Below, in pieces: positions 55,149 through 64,000 of a stretch of 64,000 nt of DNA; position 1 is the stretch's first letter, and each line of letters starts with the position of its first letter. Made by a program: the position numbers and the translations under genes. The notes beneath the pieces are model-generated. The model searched no databases and was not told the origin of the DNA. It was given only the letters and a program-made list of their open reading frames with translations. Origin of the DNA: Aquibium sp. ELW1220 (lineage in GTDB: Bacteria; Pseudomonadota; Alphaproteobacteria; Rhizobiales; Rhizobiaceae); assembly GCF_030398385.1 (NCBI RefSeq), contig NZ_JAOAOQ010000003.1:62001-126000 (forward strand). The letters are read 5' to 3'.

Positions 55149-55952
55149 TCAGTTCGACGCGACGGGCGCCAGGACGGTGAAGCCCTGCTTCTCGAACAGC
55201 GCCCTCGCCTTGCCCGTCTGCAGACAGTCGAGGAAAGGCGCGGCGGCTTCATGCGTGGAAGCCGCTATCTGTGCGACGGGGTAGACGATCGGCGGGTGCG
55301 TCTCCTGCGGGAAGGTCGCGAGGATCCTCACCTTCGGATCGGCCGCCGCGTCCGTCTGGTAGACGATCCCCGCCGGCGCCTCGCCGGTCGAGACCAGCGC
55401 CAGCGCGGCGCGGACGTTCTCGGCCTGTGCCACGTCGGCTTCGACGGAGGCCCAGACGCCGAGCTTTTCCAGCGCCGCCTTGCCGTAGCGGCCCGCGGGA
55501 ACCGCGTCGACATTGGCCATGGCGAGCTTGCCGTCGCCGAGAAGCCCGGCAAGATCGAAGCCGGGGACGATCTCGGCCGCGCTCGTCGAATCGGCGGGCG
55601 CGACGAGGACGATCCGGTTGCCGAGGAGTTCCAGTTCCGTGTCCTTCCTGGTCAGGTTCCTCTCGGAGAGATAAGCCATCCAGGCGAGGTCGGCCGAGAT
55701 GAAGACGTCGGCGGGCGCTCCCTGCTCGATCTGCCTGGCCAGGGCGGAACTGCCGGCATAGGAGATCGTCGCCTTCTCGCCGACGTCGGCCGCACAGGCC
55801 GCGTTGACCTCGTCGAGCGCGTTCTTCAGGCTCGCCGCCGCGAAGACGGTCAGCTTGCCCTGCGCCATGAGCGGCGAAGCGCCCGCAGCCAGCGCCAGAG
55901 CGCCGGCGAGGACCGACGCACATGCAAGACCGGCTTTCCGATGTGGCGACAT
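55149..55952 (-). CDS. modA: Molybdate-binding periplasmic protein
   Basis: 267 residues from ATG 55,952. The signal peptide ends near SPLMAQ|GK. KLTVFAAASLKNALDEVNAA, YAGSSALARQIEQGAPADVF and LALVSTGEAPAGIVYQTDAA are the oxyanion-binding loops. It binds molybdate or tungstate for import. An ATG at 55,976 is the alternative; aggt lies ahead of the chosen one. A palindrome sits upstream. Confidence 0.93.
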   Translation of the reverse strand: MSPHRKAGLACASVLAGALALAAGASPLMAQGKLTVFAAASLKNALDEVNAACAADVGEKATISYAGSSALARQIEQGAPADVFISADLAWMAYLSERNLTRKDTELELLGNRIVLVAPADSTSAAEIVPGFDLAGLLGDGKLAMANVDAVPAGRYGKAALEKLGVWASVEADVAQAENVRAALALVSTGEAPAGIVYQTDAAADPKVRILATFPQETHPPIVYPVAQIAASTHEAAAPFLDCLQTGKARALFEKQGFTVLAPVASN

Positions 55953-56016
55953 GGGACTGACCTCTGCTGGAGACATGGGTGACCGGGGCGGTGAAGCGAC
56001 CGCCGCCGGACCAACC

Positions 56017-56038
56017 GATATTTCCAGTCAAACATATC
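56017..56038. promoter_or_regulatory. Possible molybdate-responsive operator ahead of modA
   Basis: gatat (56,017-56,021) and atatc (56,034-56,038) form inverted arms around 12 bases in the upstream region of modA. The layout resembles ModE-type sites, but no ModE gene is in the window. The call is tentative. Confidence 0.35.
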
Positions 56039-56251
56039 ACTCGCGCCCTGTCCATCGGCAAGGTGCGAGGAACCCGCGCCTGGTGGCGGCATGAGACGGC
56101 CGCCCCCCCGGGCGGCGGCAGAGGCAGATCGGGTGCGCGGGACAGGACATGCGGGCGGTCAGCGCGCCATCGCGGGCGGCCCGAGCGAGACGTGATCGAC
56201 GTTCGGCCGGCCTGTCGACGCATTCGCGTACCAGGCCGGCGCCAGTCTCCG

Positions 56252-58534
56252 CTATTCCGGCGCGATGCGCACCGGTACCGACTTCGCGGCAGGCGTCTTG
56301 CTCTCCTCGGCGTAGTGCCACAACGGAATGAGCGGATTGCACTCGGGATAATAGGCGGCGACCGTCCCGGAGGGCAGGTCGTAGTCGATGGCCTGGAAGC
56401 CGCCCATGCTGCGCGCCAGCCCGTCGTCGGCCGCTGTGGTCAGGCGCATCATGCCGCCCTCGGCGACCCCGAGCCGTTCCCGGTCCGCCCGGTTGATCAT
56501 GACGATCATGCGCGAGCCGTGGATGCCGCGGAGCCGATCGGCATAGCCGTAGACCGTGGTGTTGAACTGGTCGTTCGAACGCAGCGTGATCAGCCGCAGA
56601 ATGTCCGGATCCTTGCCGTCGTCGAAGCTGGCGGACAGGGCCTTGGGCAGCTTGAAGTTCGCCTTGCCGGTGTCGGTCTCCCATTTGCGGTTGCGGGCCG
56701 CCACCGGACGCGGAAAGCCGCCGGGGATATCGAGACGCGCATTGAAGTCGTGGAAATCGTCCGGAAACGTTACCGCGATCGCGTCGCGGACGCGGGCATA
56801 GTCGGCCACCCAGTCGTCCCAGGGCACCTTCGGGTTCGGCGCCAGCGTGGCCTTGGCGATCCCGGCGACGATCTTCGGCTCCGACATCAGATGCGGGCTC
56901 GCCGGCCGATGCTTGCCGTGCGAGGCATGGACGCAGGTGGTGGAGTCCTCCATCGTGACGATCTGCGGTCCGGTCGCCTGCTCGTCGATCTCGGAGCGGA
57001 CGAGCGTCGGCAGCAGCCAGGTCGACCGCGCCGTCACCAGATGCGTTCGGTTGAGCTTGGTGGCGATCTGCACGGAAAGGTCCATGTCGCGCCACGTCCG
57101 CTCCATCAGCTCCCGCTCCGGGATGGCGCGGACGAAGTTGCCGCCGAGACCAACGAATGCCTTGACCTTTCCGGCAGCGATCGCTTCGCAGGCCTCGACC
57201 GTGTTCAGCCCGTCCTCGCGCGGCGGTTCGAAGTCGAACTGCGCGGCGAGGCGGTCGAGCGGCACGAGCTTCGCCTTCTCGGCGATGCCGACGGTTCGCT
57301 GGCCCTGAACGTTCGAATGGCCGCGGACGGGGCAGATGCCGGCACCCGGCTTGCCGAGGTTGCCGCGCATCAGGAGCAAGTTGATCAGCATCTGCACGTT
57401 GTCGACCCCGAGCCGATGCTGCGTCAGGCCCATGCCGTAGATGGCGATGACGGCCTTCGCCCGCGCATAGGTGGCGGCGGCGGCTTCGAGCGATGCGCGC
57501 GTGAGGCCGCTCGTGGTCTCGATCTCAGCCCAGGACGTCGCGCGAACCTTCGCCTCGAAGGCTTCGAACCCATGCGTGTGCTCGGCGATGAAGGCTTCGT
57601 CGAGAATGCGCTCGCGGCCGGCCGGCCGCGCCGCGTCGTCGAGCTCGAACAACGCCAGGGCGATGCCCATCATCACGGCGATGTCGGCGCCCGCCCGCGG
57701 CTGGCAATATTGCGTGGCGATCTGTGTGGGGCTGTTGGTCATCATCTGCGCGGGACGCTGCGGATTGACGAAGGCCTCCCAGCCGCGCTCGCGAAGCGGG
57801 TTGAAGACGATGATCGGCACGTCGCGCTCGCGCACCTCCTGCAGGCTGTGCAGCAGGCGCGGCGAGTTGGTGCCGACGTTCTGGCCGAACGAGAGGATGC
57901 AGTCGGTCTGCGCGAAGTCCTCCAGCAGCACGGTCCCCACCGGCGTGCCGATGCTCTGAGGCAAGGCCACCGAGGTGGTCTCGTGGCACATGTTGGAACT
58001 GTCGGGCAGGTTGTTGTTGCCGTAGAGCCGCGCCAGCAGCTGGTACATGTACGACGTCTCGAGCGAGGCGCGGCCGGAGGCGTAGAACACCACGCTCTTG
58101 CGGTCGTATCCCTTGAGCTTCCCGCCGATCTCCCGGAAGGCTTCGTCCCAGCTCGCTTCTACATAGTGATCGATGGTGGCGTCGTAGCGCATCGGATGCG
58201 TCAGCCGGCCCTCGTTCTCGAGATCGAAATCGGACCAGCCGAGCAGTTCGGACACCGTGTGGCGGGCGAAGAAATCGGGCGTGGTGCGCTTGCCGGTCAG
58301 GTCCCAGAAGGTCGCCTTGGCGCCGTTCTCGCAGAACTCGGCAGCATGCGGCTGCGCCGGCTTCGCCCAGGCGCAGCTGGTGCACATGTAGCCGCCGGGC
58401 TTGTTGTGGTCCTTCACGAGGCTGCCCAGGCTTGCGACGGCCTTCTGCCCCTTGGCATGCCTGGCAAGCGACTTGACCGACCCCCAGCCTCCCGTTGGCT
58501 GGTCGTAGGTCTTGTGGCGGGCGCGTCGCGTCAT
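56252..58534 (-). CDS. Molybdopterin oxidoreductase, FdhF/YdeP family
   Basis: 760 residues. The N-terminus carries a cluster-type set, C-T-S-C-A-W near 51-54 and FCENGAK near 67-73. The probable Mo-ligand Cys is in SSNMCHETTSV at about 183. LSFGQNVGTNSPRLLHSLQE and GICPVRGHSNVQGQRTVGIA bind the pterin. The C-terminal domain has LRSNDQFNTTVYGYADRLRG. YdeP-like proteins are distant formate-dehydrogenase relatives with unsettled substrates; acid or stress roles are suggested. GGGAGAAC precedes the ATG. The modABC operon next door would supply the metal. Confidence 0.9.
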   Translation of the reverse strand: MTRRARHKTYDQPTGGWGSVKSLARHAKGQKAVASLGSLVKDHNKPGGYMCTSCAWAKPAQPHAAEFCENGAKATFWDLTGKRTTPDFFARHTVSELLGWSDFDLENEGRLTHPMRYDATIDHYVEASWDEAFREIGGKLKGYDRKSVVFYASGRASLETSYMYQLLARLYGNNNLPDSSNMCHETTSVALPQSIGTPVGTVLLEDFAQTDCILSFGQNVGTNSPRLLHSLQEVRERDVPIIVFNPLRERGWEAFVNPQRPAQMMTNSPTQIATQYCQPRAGADIAVMMGIALALFELDDAARPAGRERILDEAFIAEHTHGFEAFEAKVRATSWAEIETTSGLTRASLEAAAATYARAKAVIAIYGMGLTQHRLGVDNVQMLINLLLMRGNLGKPGAGICPVRGHSNVQGQRTVGIAEKAKLVPLDRLAAQFDFEPPREDGLNTVEACEAIAAGKVKAFVGLGGNFVRAIPERELMERTWRDMDLSVQIATKLNRTHLVTARSTWLLPTLVRSEIDEQATGPQIVTMEDSTTCVHASHGKHRPASPHLMSEPKIVAGIAKATLAPNPKVPWDDWVADYARVRDAIAVTFPDDFHDFNARLDIPGGFPRPVAARNRKWETDTGKANFKLPKALSASFDDGKDPDILRLITLRSNDQFNTTVYGYADRLRGIHGSRMIVMINRADRERLGVAEGGMMRLTTAADDGLARSMGGFQAIDYDLPSGTVAAYYPECNPLIPLWHYAEESKTPAAKSVPVRIAPE

Positions 58535-58646
58535 CGAGGTTCTCCCGGTTGAGAACCGCAAATGCCGCCCGGCCGGATCGGTTCCTCGCGCGCCACCGGC
58601 CGCTGCGCCCGTCATCCCGCTCCCGCGGCCGTGCTGCGGGTGTGCG

Positions 58647-58671
58647 GGAACAACGGCGCCGCGCGGAGGTT
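58647..58671 (+). promoter_or_regulatory. EcfG-type promoter match
   Basis: ggaac (58,647-58,651), 16 bases, then ggtt (58,668-58,671). The general-stress sigma factor of alphaproteobacteria is known to use GGAAC-N16-17-cGTT. Only the first base of the -10 differs. It lies 29 bases ahead of the small gene at 58,700. Confidence 0.5.
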
Positions 58672-58699
58672 TGGAGCATCCACGATCGAGGGCGCCAGA

Positions 58700-58870
58700 A
58701 TGAGCACGAACGAACGCGAGACCGGGGCGCGCAAGCTTCAGCCGATCCCGCCCCGTGACGAGACCGACCAGAACGCCGCCCTGCCGAAGAAGCCGGGCGC
58801 GTCGGGAACGAATGCACCCGGTAGCGACGCTCCGGAGGATCCGGGCGGGCTCCCGCCGGACGGACGATAG
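58700..58870 (+). CDS. 56-residue hypothetical, disordered
   Basis: It starts MSTNERETGARKLQPIPPRD and is rich in Pro, Gly, Asp and Glu throughout, so it is likely unfolded. It is preceded by an EcfG-like promoter and followed by a DUF2243 gene 19 bases later on the same strand. Small, acidic, disordered proteins are common in stress regulons. No known family. Confidence 0.6.
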   Translation: MSTNERETGARKLQPIPPRDETDQNAALPKKPGASGTNAPGSDAPEDPGGLPPDGR

Positions 58871-58889
58871 CGCAGACGAAGGCATCGAC

Positions 58890-59732
58890 ATGGCCATTGC
58901 CGCTTGCGCACCAAGTTCCGCCCGGCTCGACGGAACAACGCGAGCCGGCTGGCTCATGGTCGGTTTCGCGGTGGGCGGCTTCTTCGACGGGATCGTCCTT
59001 CACCAGATCCTGCAGTGGCACCATCTGCTGTCGGGCCTCGACGAGCTGGCGGGCTCCGACCTCCCCTTCCAGATCCTCGCAGACGGGCTGTTTCACCTCC
59101 TCATGTACGTCATCGCGCTGGCCGGTGCGGTGCTGCTGGTGGCGGGGCGCGCGGCGGGCGGACGCGGCGGGACCACGAGCGAGATCCTGCGGCTGACGCT
59201 GATCGGCTTCGGCACCTGGCATGTGATCGACGCCGTCCTCTCCCACTGGCTGCTCGGGCTGCACCGAATCCGGATGGACAGCGACACCCCGCTGGCCTGG
59301 GACATCGGCTGGCTCGTGGTCTTCGGCATCGCGCCGCTGGTGCTGGCAGCCGTCCTGCCCAACCGCGGCGGCCCGTCGCGGGGAGCGGCTGCGGCGGTGG
59401 CCTCGGTTGCAGTCCTGGCGGGCCTGCTGGCTGCGGCCGGTCCGCGTTTTTCCGGCCAGCAGGAGACCATCATCGTCTTTCGTCCCGGCATGAGCGAACC
59501 GGCCATGATGCGGGCGGTCCTGGCGGCCGGAAGCCGGCTGAAGTGGACCGACGCGGGCGGCACCGTCTGGGGTGTCGAGACCGTATCCTGGTCCGGCCTC
59601 GCCACGCTCCACGGGCGCGGAGCGCTCCTGGTTTCGTCGACGCCCGTTCTCGCCGGGTGCCTCGCCTGGACCAGAAGCGCCGCGCCCGGCAACGCGCCCC
59701 AGGCTGCTCGCCCGCCGCGCGGCGAGGCGTGA
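58890..59732 (+). CDS. DUF2243 membrane protein
   Basis: 280 residues. WLMVGFAVGGFFDGIVLHQI, LQWHHLLSGLDELAG and LFHLLMYVIALAGAVLLVAG are the signature helices of DUF2243, with conserved His pairs. At least five helices run to about 180, then VVFGIAPLVLAAVLPN. The C-terminal part after about 200 is soluble and less conserved. The family is uncharacterised. It reads with the small upstream gene. Confidence 0.8.
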   Translation: MAIAACAPSSARLDGTTRAGWLMVGFAVGGFFDGIVLHQILQWHHLLSGLDELAGSDLPFQILADGLFHLLMYVIALAGAVLLVAGRAAGGRGGTTSEILRLTLIGFGTWHVIDAVLSHWLLGLHRIRMDSDTPLAWDIGWLVVFGIAPLVLAAVLPNRGGPSRGAAAAVASVAVLAGLLAAAGPRFSGQQETIIVFRPGMSEPAMMRAVLAAGSRLKWTDAGGTVWGVETVSWSGLATLHGRGALLVSSTPVLAGCLAWTRSAAPGNAPQAARPPRGEA

Positions 59733-59749
59733 CGTCCGCGACCAGGAGA

Positions 59750-59774
59750 GGAACAACGCCGCGCGCGCCGGGTT
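59750..59774 (+). promoter_or_regulatory. EcfG-type promoter match ahead of the reductase gene
   Basis: ggaac (59,750-59,754), 16 bases, then ggtt (59,771-59,774). It ends only 8 bases before the ATG at 59,783, so the transcript would be almost leaderless. The same spacing as the site at 58,647. Confidence 0.45.
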
Positions 59775-59782
59775 TGCCGGAC

Positions 59783-60718
59783 ATGGTCCACGAGCAATCC
59801 CAACACCCTCTCGACGTCGCCATCATCGGCGGCGGCCCGGCCGGACTGGCCGCTGCCGTCTACCTGGCGCGGTTCCTTCGAAGCGTGGCCGTCTTCGATG
59901 CCGGCGATCCTCGCGCCCGCCTCATTCCCCGCACGCACAACTGTCCCGGCTTTCCCGACGGCATCGGCGGGGAGGAACTGTTGCGGCGCCTGCGCCTCCA
60001 GGCGCTCTCGTTCGGCGCGTGCATGGTCGAAACGCCGGTGAAAACGCTGGGCCGCACCGATGATCACTTCACGCTGTCCACAAATGCGGGCACCGTGTCG
60101 GCCCGCTACGTCATCCTAGCCACAGGTATCGTCGACCGGCCGCCACCGATCGCCGATGCATGGGCCGGCGTCGAAGCCGGCCTCGTCCGTCTCTGCCCTG
60201 TCTGTGACGCCTACGAGGCCCGCGGCCGGCGGATCGGCGTGATCGGCCGGGAAATCACGGCCTTGAAGGAGGCTGAGTTCCTCAGGCACTTCAGCTCGAA
60301 CGTCGTCATGCTCTTCAGCCATCCTGACGACGCTTCCACGGCGACGCGCAGTCAGGCTTCGGGTGCCGGCATCGGGCTCTGCGACCGGACCGGCGAGGTT
60401 GTCCGGCTTCACGACGGCTTCGAGGTCGGCAAGACGGACGGAACACCACCGTTTCGGATCGATCTGCTCTATGCAGCGATGGGTTGCGACGTCCGTTCGG
60501 GCCTCGCCGCCATCGTCGGCGCCAATTGCGACGATCATGGCTACGTGCTGGTGGGACAACACCAGGAGACATCGGTGCCGAGGCTCTACGCGATCGGCGA
60601 CGTCGTCCAGGCGCTCAACCAGATCGCGGTCGGCTTCGGCCATGCGGCGCTCGCTGCCACAGACATCCACAACGCGCTGCGGCACGGCGATTTTCCGCGC
60701 CCGCCGGCGGTCAGGTGA
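59783..60718 (+). CDS. Thioredoxin-reductase-like FAD protein
   Basis: 311 residues. The FAD motif is VAIIGGGPAGLAAAVYLARF. The middle has a disulfide pair in RLCPVCDAYEARGRRIGVIG, where reductases carry CxxC, and the NADPH motif follows. The end reads VPRLYAIGDVVQALNQIAVG, the second FAD contact. It resembles thioredoxin or ferredoxin-NADP reductases. No thioredoxin lies beside it. An EcfG-like promoter directly precedes it. Confidence 0.82.
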   Translation: MVHEQSQHPLDVAIIGGGPAGLAAAVYLARFLRSVAVFDAGDPRARLIPRTHNCPGFPDGIGGEELLRRLRLQALSFGACMVETPVKTLGRTDDHFTLSTNAGTVSARYVILATGIVDRPPPIADAWAGVEAGLVRLCPVCDAYEARGRRIGVIGREITALKEAEFLRHFSSNVVMLFSHPDDASTATRSQASGAGIGLCDRTGEVVRLHDGFEVGKTDGTPPFRIDLLYAAMGCDVRSGLAAIVGANCDDHGYVLVGQHQETSVPRLYAIGDVVQALNQIAVGFGHAALAATDIHNALRHGDFPRPPAVR

Positions 60719-60742
60719 CCACCGGCGGACGCCCGCGAAACG

Positions 60743-61615
60743 TCAGATCATCGGCCGGCCGCCGGTCACCTCGTAGAGCGCGCCCGTGGTGTAGCTCGCA
60801 TCGTCGGACGCCAGGAGGACATAGGTCGCGGCGAGTTCCGCCGGCTGGCCGGGCCGTTTCATCGGCGTGTTCTTGCCGAAGCTCTCGACCTTTTCCGGCG
60901 GCATGGTCGAGGGGATGAGGGGCGTCCAGATCGGACCGGGCGCGACCGCGTTGACGCGGATTCCACGCTCCGCGACGAGGCCCGCCAGACCCGCCGTGAA
61001 GTTGGCGATGGCGCCCTTGGTCGTGGCATAGGCCAGGAGCGTCGGCGAGGGGCTGGTGGCGTTGATCGACGAGGTGTTGATGATCGCGGCGCCGGGCTTC
61101 ATGTGCTTCACGGCCTCCTGGCAGAGATAGAACATGGCGTAGACATTCGTGCGGAAGGTGAGATCCCACTCTTCCGACGATATATCCTCCAGCTTCTCGA
61201 AAGTGGCCTGATGGGCGGCGTTGTTGACGAGGATGTCGAGCCGCCCGCACTCCTCGACGGTCCGCTGCACGAGCGAGCGGGCGAAGCCCTCGTCGCCGAT
61301 GTCGCCGCGCAGGACGACCGCCTTGCGGCCCGCCTCTTCGACCCATCGCGCCGTCTCGCGCGCATCCTCGTCCTCCTCCAGATAGGAGATGACGACATCC
61401 GCCCCCTCGCGCGCAAAGGCGATGGCCACGGCGCGGCCGATGCCCGAATCGGCGCCGGTGACGAGAGCGACGCGGTCCGTCAGCTTGCCGCTTCCGCGAT
61501 AGCTCTCCTCCCCGTGGTCGGGCCGCGGGTTCATGTCGTCTGTGTAGCCCGGCATGTCCTGCTGCTGTTTCGGCATGGGCGGCTGGGGATGCTTCGACTG
61601 CGGATGCTCCTGCAT
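60743..61615 (-). CDS. SDR oxidoreductase (YghA-like)
   Basis: 290 residues. A long Gln/Pro-rich N-terminal tail (MQEHPQSKHPQPPMPKQQQD) precedes the Rossmann domain. ALVTGADSGIGRAVAIAFAR is the coenzyme motif, DILVNNAAHQATFEKLEDIS follows, Ser in NTSSINATSP and Tyr/Lys in AYATTKGAIANF are catalytic. The substrate is probably a sugar alcohol or aldehyde. The tailed subgroup occurs in stress clusters. The ATG at 61,615 has AAGGA upstream. Confidence 0.9.
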   Translation of the reverse strand: MQEHPQSKHPQPPMPKQQQDMPGYTDDMNPRPDHGEESYRGSGKLTDRVALVTGADSGIGRAVAIAFAREGADVVISYLEEDEDARETARWVEEAGRKAVVLRGDIGDEGFARSLVQRTVEECGRLDILVNNAAHQATFEKLEDISSEEWDLTFRTNVYAMFYLCQEAVKHMKPGAAIINTSSINATSPSPTLLAYATTKGAIANFTAGLAGLVAERGIRVNAVAPGPIWTPLIPSTMPPEKVESFGKNTPMKRPGQPAELAATYVLLASDDASYTTGALYEVTGGRPMI

Positions 61616-61770
61616 CGGGAAAATCCTTTCTGATTGGCTTGGCCCAGGCACGGACTGCCCGGCATTCTTGAAGTTCGCCTCCCGACAACCCGGCTGACCT
61701 GTCCGGCAATACGACGGGCACCTGCTCGGGAGACCCCATCGCCTGCTTCAGGGCTGCGTCGGCGCCCGTC

Positions 61771-62097
61771 TCAGGCGAAGGCTACGGCTACGAAGACGGC
61801 CGCAGCGATGACGGCGAGGATCGTCACGACAAGCAGCCATCCCCTCTTCCCGCCAGGCGTATCGACGCCGGCCATCGCCTGCATGGCGCTGCCGGTGCTG
61901 CTCTGCGGCGGACGATGCGTGCCGGCGGCAGGCGCCGACGCGGCCGGGGCAGCCCCGCCGGACGGCGAGCCTCCTGCTTCGGCATCGGTCTCCATCGGTG
62001 CCGCCGCCGGATCGAAGCCCGGAATCTTGTCGCCGGTTTCGCCGCGTTCGGTGGCGGCACGCGCGCCGAGTTCGCTGGTCCTGGACGGCTCTGTCAT
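61771..62097 (-). CDS. Small membrane-anchored hypothetical protein
   Basis: 108 residues. An Ala/Pro-rich, disordered N-terminal part (residues 1-85) leads to a single C-terminal helix, GWLLVVTILAVIAAAVFVAV. Tail-anchored layout. No family is recognised. It lies between the SDR and alcohol dehydrogenase genes on their strand. Confidence 0.65.
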   Translation of the reverse strand: MTEPSRTSELGARAATERGETGDKIPGFDPAAAPMETDAEAGGSPSGGAAPAASAPAAGTHRPPQSSTGSAMQAMAGVDTPGGKRGWLLVVTILAVIAAAVFVAVAFA

Positions 62098-62167
62098 GAC
62101 CGTACTCCGCATCCGCACCGGGACGGCGGGGTCTCCATCGCGCAACTGCAGGACGGCGCGAGGCTCG

Positions 62168-63358
62168 TCATTGCGCGCGCTCCCAGCCGGGCTTGAGCAC
62201 GACCTTGGTCGTGTCGTTCTGCTCGTCGGAGAAGATCCGATAGCCCTCGGCTGCGTCTTCCAGCGCCATCCGGTGGCTGATCAGGAAGGTCGTGTCGATG
62301 CGCTTCTCGCGGATCATGTCGAGGAGCTTGGGCAGATAGCGCTGCACATGGGTCTGGCCGGTTCGAATGGTGAGGCCCTTCTGCATCAGCGCGCCGATCG
62401 GGAACTTGTCGATCAGGCCGCCGTAGACCCCGGGAACCGAGACGCGGCCGCCCTTCCGGCACGCCATCAGCGCCTCGCGCAGCACGTGGGGACGGTCGGT
62501 TTCCAGCATCAGCGCCTGCTTGGCGCGGTCGTAGACATTGTCGATGGAGAAGCCGTGACTTTCCATGCCGACCGCATCGATCACCGCGTCAGGCCCGATG
62601 CCGCCCGTCATGTCGAGCAGCGCCTCCAGCACGTTGGCGGTGGTGTAGTCGAGCGTCTGCGCGCCGAGACCCGCCGCCAGTTGCAGCCGCCGCGGGTAGT
62701 GGTCGATCGCGATGACCCGCGCCGCACCCATCAGCAGCGCGCTCTGGATCGCGAAGAGTCCGACCGGTCCGCAGCCCCAGACGGCGACGGTGTCGCCTTC
62801 CTCGATCTCGCAGTTCTCCGCGGCCATCCAGCCGGTCGGAAGAATGTCGGACAGGAAGAGGACGTCGTCGTCTTCAAGCTCGTCGGGAACCACGATCGGG
62901 CCGACGTCGGCGAAGGGCACGCGGACATATTCGGCCTGTCCGCCGGCATAGCCGCCGGTCATGTGTGAATAGCCGAACAGCCCGCTCATCTGATGGCCGT
63001 AGAGCGTTTCGGAAATGTCGGCCTCGTCGGCGGGGTTGGAGTTGTCGCAGGCCGAATACTGCAGCTTCGAGCAGTGATAGCAGGCGCCGCACGCGATGAC
63101 GAAGGGCACCACGACGCGCTGCCCCTTGCGCAGGTCGGTCACGCCCCTGCCGGTCTCCACGACCTCGCCCATGAATTCATGGCCCAGCACGTCGCCCGCC
63201 TGCATCGTCGGGATCATGCCGTCATAGAGATGCAGGTCCGAGCCGCAGATCGCGGTCGAGGTCACCTTGATGATGATGTCGCGCGGATTGACGATCGCCG
63301 GATCGTCCACCGTCTCGACGCGGACGTCCTTCTTGCCCTGCCAGGTCAGTGCTCGCAT
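62168..63358 (-). CDS. Zinc-dependent alcohol dehydrogenase (FDH-like MDR family)
   Basis: 396 residues. [20 protein letters not shown] has the catalytic Cys, [12 protein letters not shown] the second zinc site, and [17 protein letters not shown] the structural zinc Cys set. The Rossmann motif is [20 protein letters not shown]. The long middle insert places it near glutathione-dependent formaldehyde dehydrogenases and their relatives. The substrate is unknown. It is read after the SRPBCC gene with 10 bases between. Confidence 0.92.
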   Translation of the reverse strand: MRALTWQGKKDVRVETVDDPAIVNPRDIIIKVTSTAICGSDLHLYDGMIPTMQAGDVLGHEFMGEVVETGRGVTDLRKGQRVVVPFVIACGACYHCSKLQYSACDNSNPADEADISETLYGHQMSGLFGYSHMTGGYAGGQAEYVRVPFADVGPIVVPDELEDDDVLFLSDILPTGWMAAENCEIEEGDTVAVWGCGPVGLFAIQSALLMGAARVIAIDHYPRRLQLAAGLGAQTLDYTTANVLEALLDMTGGIGPDAVIDAVGMESHGFSIDNVYDRAKQALMLETDRPHVLREALMACRKGGRVSVPGVYGGLIDKFPIGALMQKGLTIRTGQTHVQRYLPKLLDMIREKRIDTTFLISHRMALEDAAEGYRIFSDEQNDTTKVVLKPGWERAQ

Positions 63359-63368
63359 CGTCTGCTCC

Positions 63369-64000
63369 TTATCGTTCGTCTTCGGAAACCGGGTGAGTCC
63401 GCGCGGTCGCGACCTCGCCGGTCTCCATCAACTGCTTGAACCGCTTGAGGTCGCGCCTCGCCTGGATGCTCGGCTCGCGCTGGAACATCTTGGCCACCAT
63501 GGCGCCCACAGCCCCGCCGGGCGGGTCGTAGGACATGGTCAGGTCGACCACGGTGCCGCGGTCGCCGGGCGCGTCGCGGAAGGTGATCCTGCCGGCGTTG
63601 GGCACCGAGGTTCCCTCCTCCGCGGTCCAGGCGATCCTCTCGCCGGGAACGTCGTCGACGATCCTCGACACGAACTCGATGGTGCTTCCGCCGGGACCTT
63701 CGACCGACCAGCGCGAGCGGGTGTCGTCGAGCGAGACGACCGAAGCGACGTTTTCCATGAAGTCCGGGAACCGCGTGAATTCCCGCCAAGCGCGGTAGAC
63801 CTCCTCACGCGGCTTGGCGATGGTGACGCTGCGCCCGACGACGCGGGCGGAGCCGCTCTGCGGGCGACGCTGCGACCGGCGCGGGGCGTCCTCGAAGCCA
63901 TGGCGCAACCCGTCGCCGCGGCGCGAGAGGACGACCGCGCCGACCACGCCGGCGGCAACGGCCAGGAGTCCCAGCGCCAGCGGCGCGACGGAGCCCGACC
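63369..64000 (-). CDS. SRPBCC (polyketide cyclase-like) membrane protein, 5' end outside window
   Basis: The frame is open to the window edge, so the start is not seen. A membrane helix ([20 protein letters not shown]) lies near 63,920-63,980. A basic linker and the SRPBCC fold follow: [40 protein letters not shown] and [20 protein letters not shown]. Such proteins bind hydrophobic ligands. This subgroup is often stress-induced beside alcohol dehydrogenases. Confidence 0.85.
   Translation of the reverse strand, partial: SGSVAPLALGLLAVAAGVVGAVVLSRRGDGLRHGFEDAPRRSQRRPQSGSARVVGRSVTIAKPREEVYRAWREFTRFPDFMENVASVVSLDDTRSRWSVEGPGGSTIEFVSRIVDDVPGERIAWTAEEGTSVPNAGRITFRDAPGDRGTVVDLTMSYDPPGGAVGAMVAKMFQREPSIQARRDLKRFKQLMETGEVATARTHPVSEDER

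Overview
This is a 64 kb stretch of a high-G+C alphaproteobacterial chromosome. The best guess is Hyphomicrobiales (Rhizobiales), Phyllobacteriaceae-like. The main clue is the gene order ilvI/ilvH, miaA/serB, a degP-type protease, a DUF2065 protein, hflC, hflK, folA and thyA. An ilv leader peptide reading MTDRIILVVGARMGKAV and the many TRAP and peptide transporters fit as well. This is inference from synteny and protein style; no database was consulted.

Layout. (1) 1-6.5 kb: the start of a ccdA-type gene, an ATP-grasp-like protein, a methyltransferase, and a TAXI-type TRAP transporter. Between them lie a duplicated ccdA 5' segment and a decayed fragment of the TRAP permease gene. (2) 6,504-16,881: a 10.3 kb island in the 3' end of tRNA-Lys(TTT), bounded by a 46-bp direct repeat. 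It carries a tyrosine integrase, an AlpA-like regulator, a prim-pol replication protein, a type III restriction-modification pair and several unknown small genes. It has no phage structural genes and looks like a phage-satellite-type or integrative element with a defence cargo. (3) 17-23 kb: a broken Phd/PIN toxin-antitoxin pair, a glycosyltransferase, and acetolactate synthase genes ilvI and ilvH with a second toxin-antitoxin module inserted between them. A leader peptide and attenuator precede ilvI. (4) 23-39 kb: a housekeeping block of herA-like ATPase, diguanylate cyclase, miaA, serB, GNAT, degP, DUF2065, hflC, hflK, folA and thyA. An accessory insert (DUF4424, TonB receptor, TetR, hydrolase) separates folA from thyA.

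(5) 39-53 kb: a catabolic and transport region. It has a family III CoA-transferase and an amidohydrolase with a divergent LysR regulator, a DctP plus fused DctQM TRAP system, a GntR/UTRA regulator, and a peptide-type ABC transporter. The ABC operon includes a permease-ATPase fusion and ends in a hydrolase coupled to it. (6) 53-64 kb: modABC beside a molybdopterin oxidoreductase of the FdhF/YdeP type, so metal supply and metal enzyme sit together. A stress-type cluster follows (DUF2243, thioredoxin-reductase-like protein, SDR, Zn-alcohol dehydrogenase, SRPBCC protein), and two genes there have EcfG-like promoter matches.

Most long overlapping reading frames are shadows caused by the high G+C and were left out. 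Start codons were chosen from family N-termini, Shine-Dalgarno spacing and neighbour overlaps, and several are marked uncertain.
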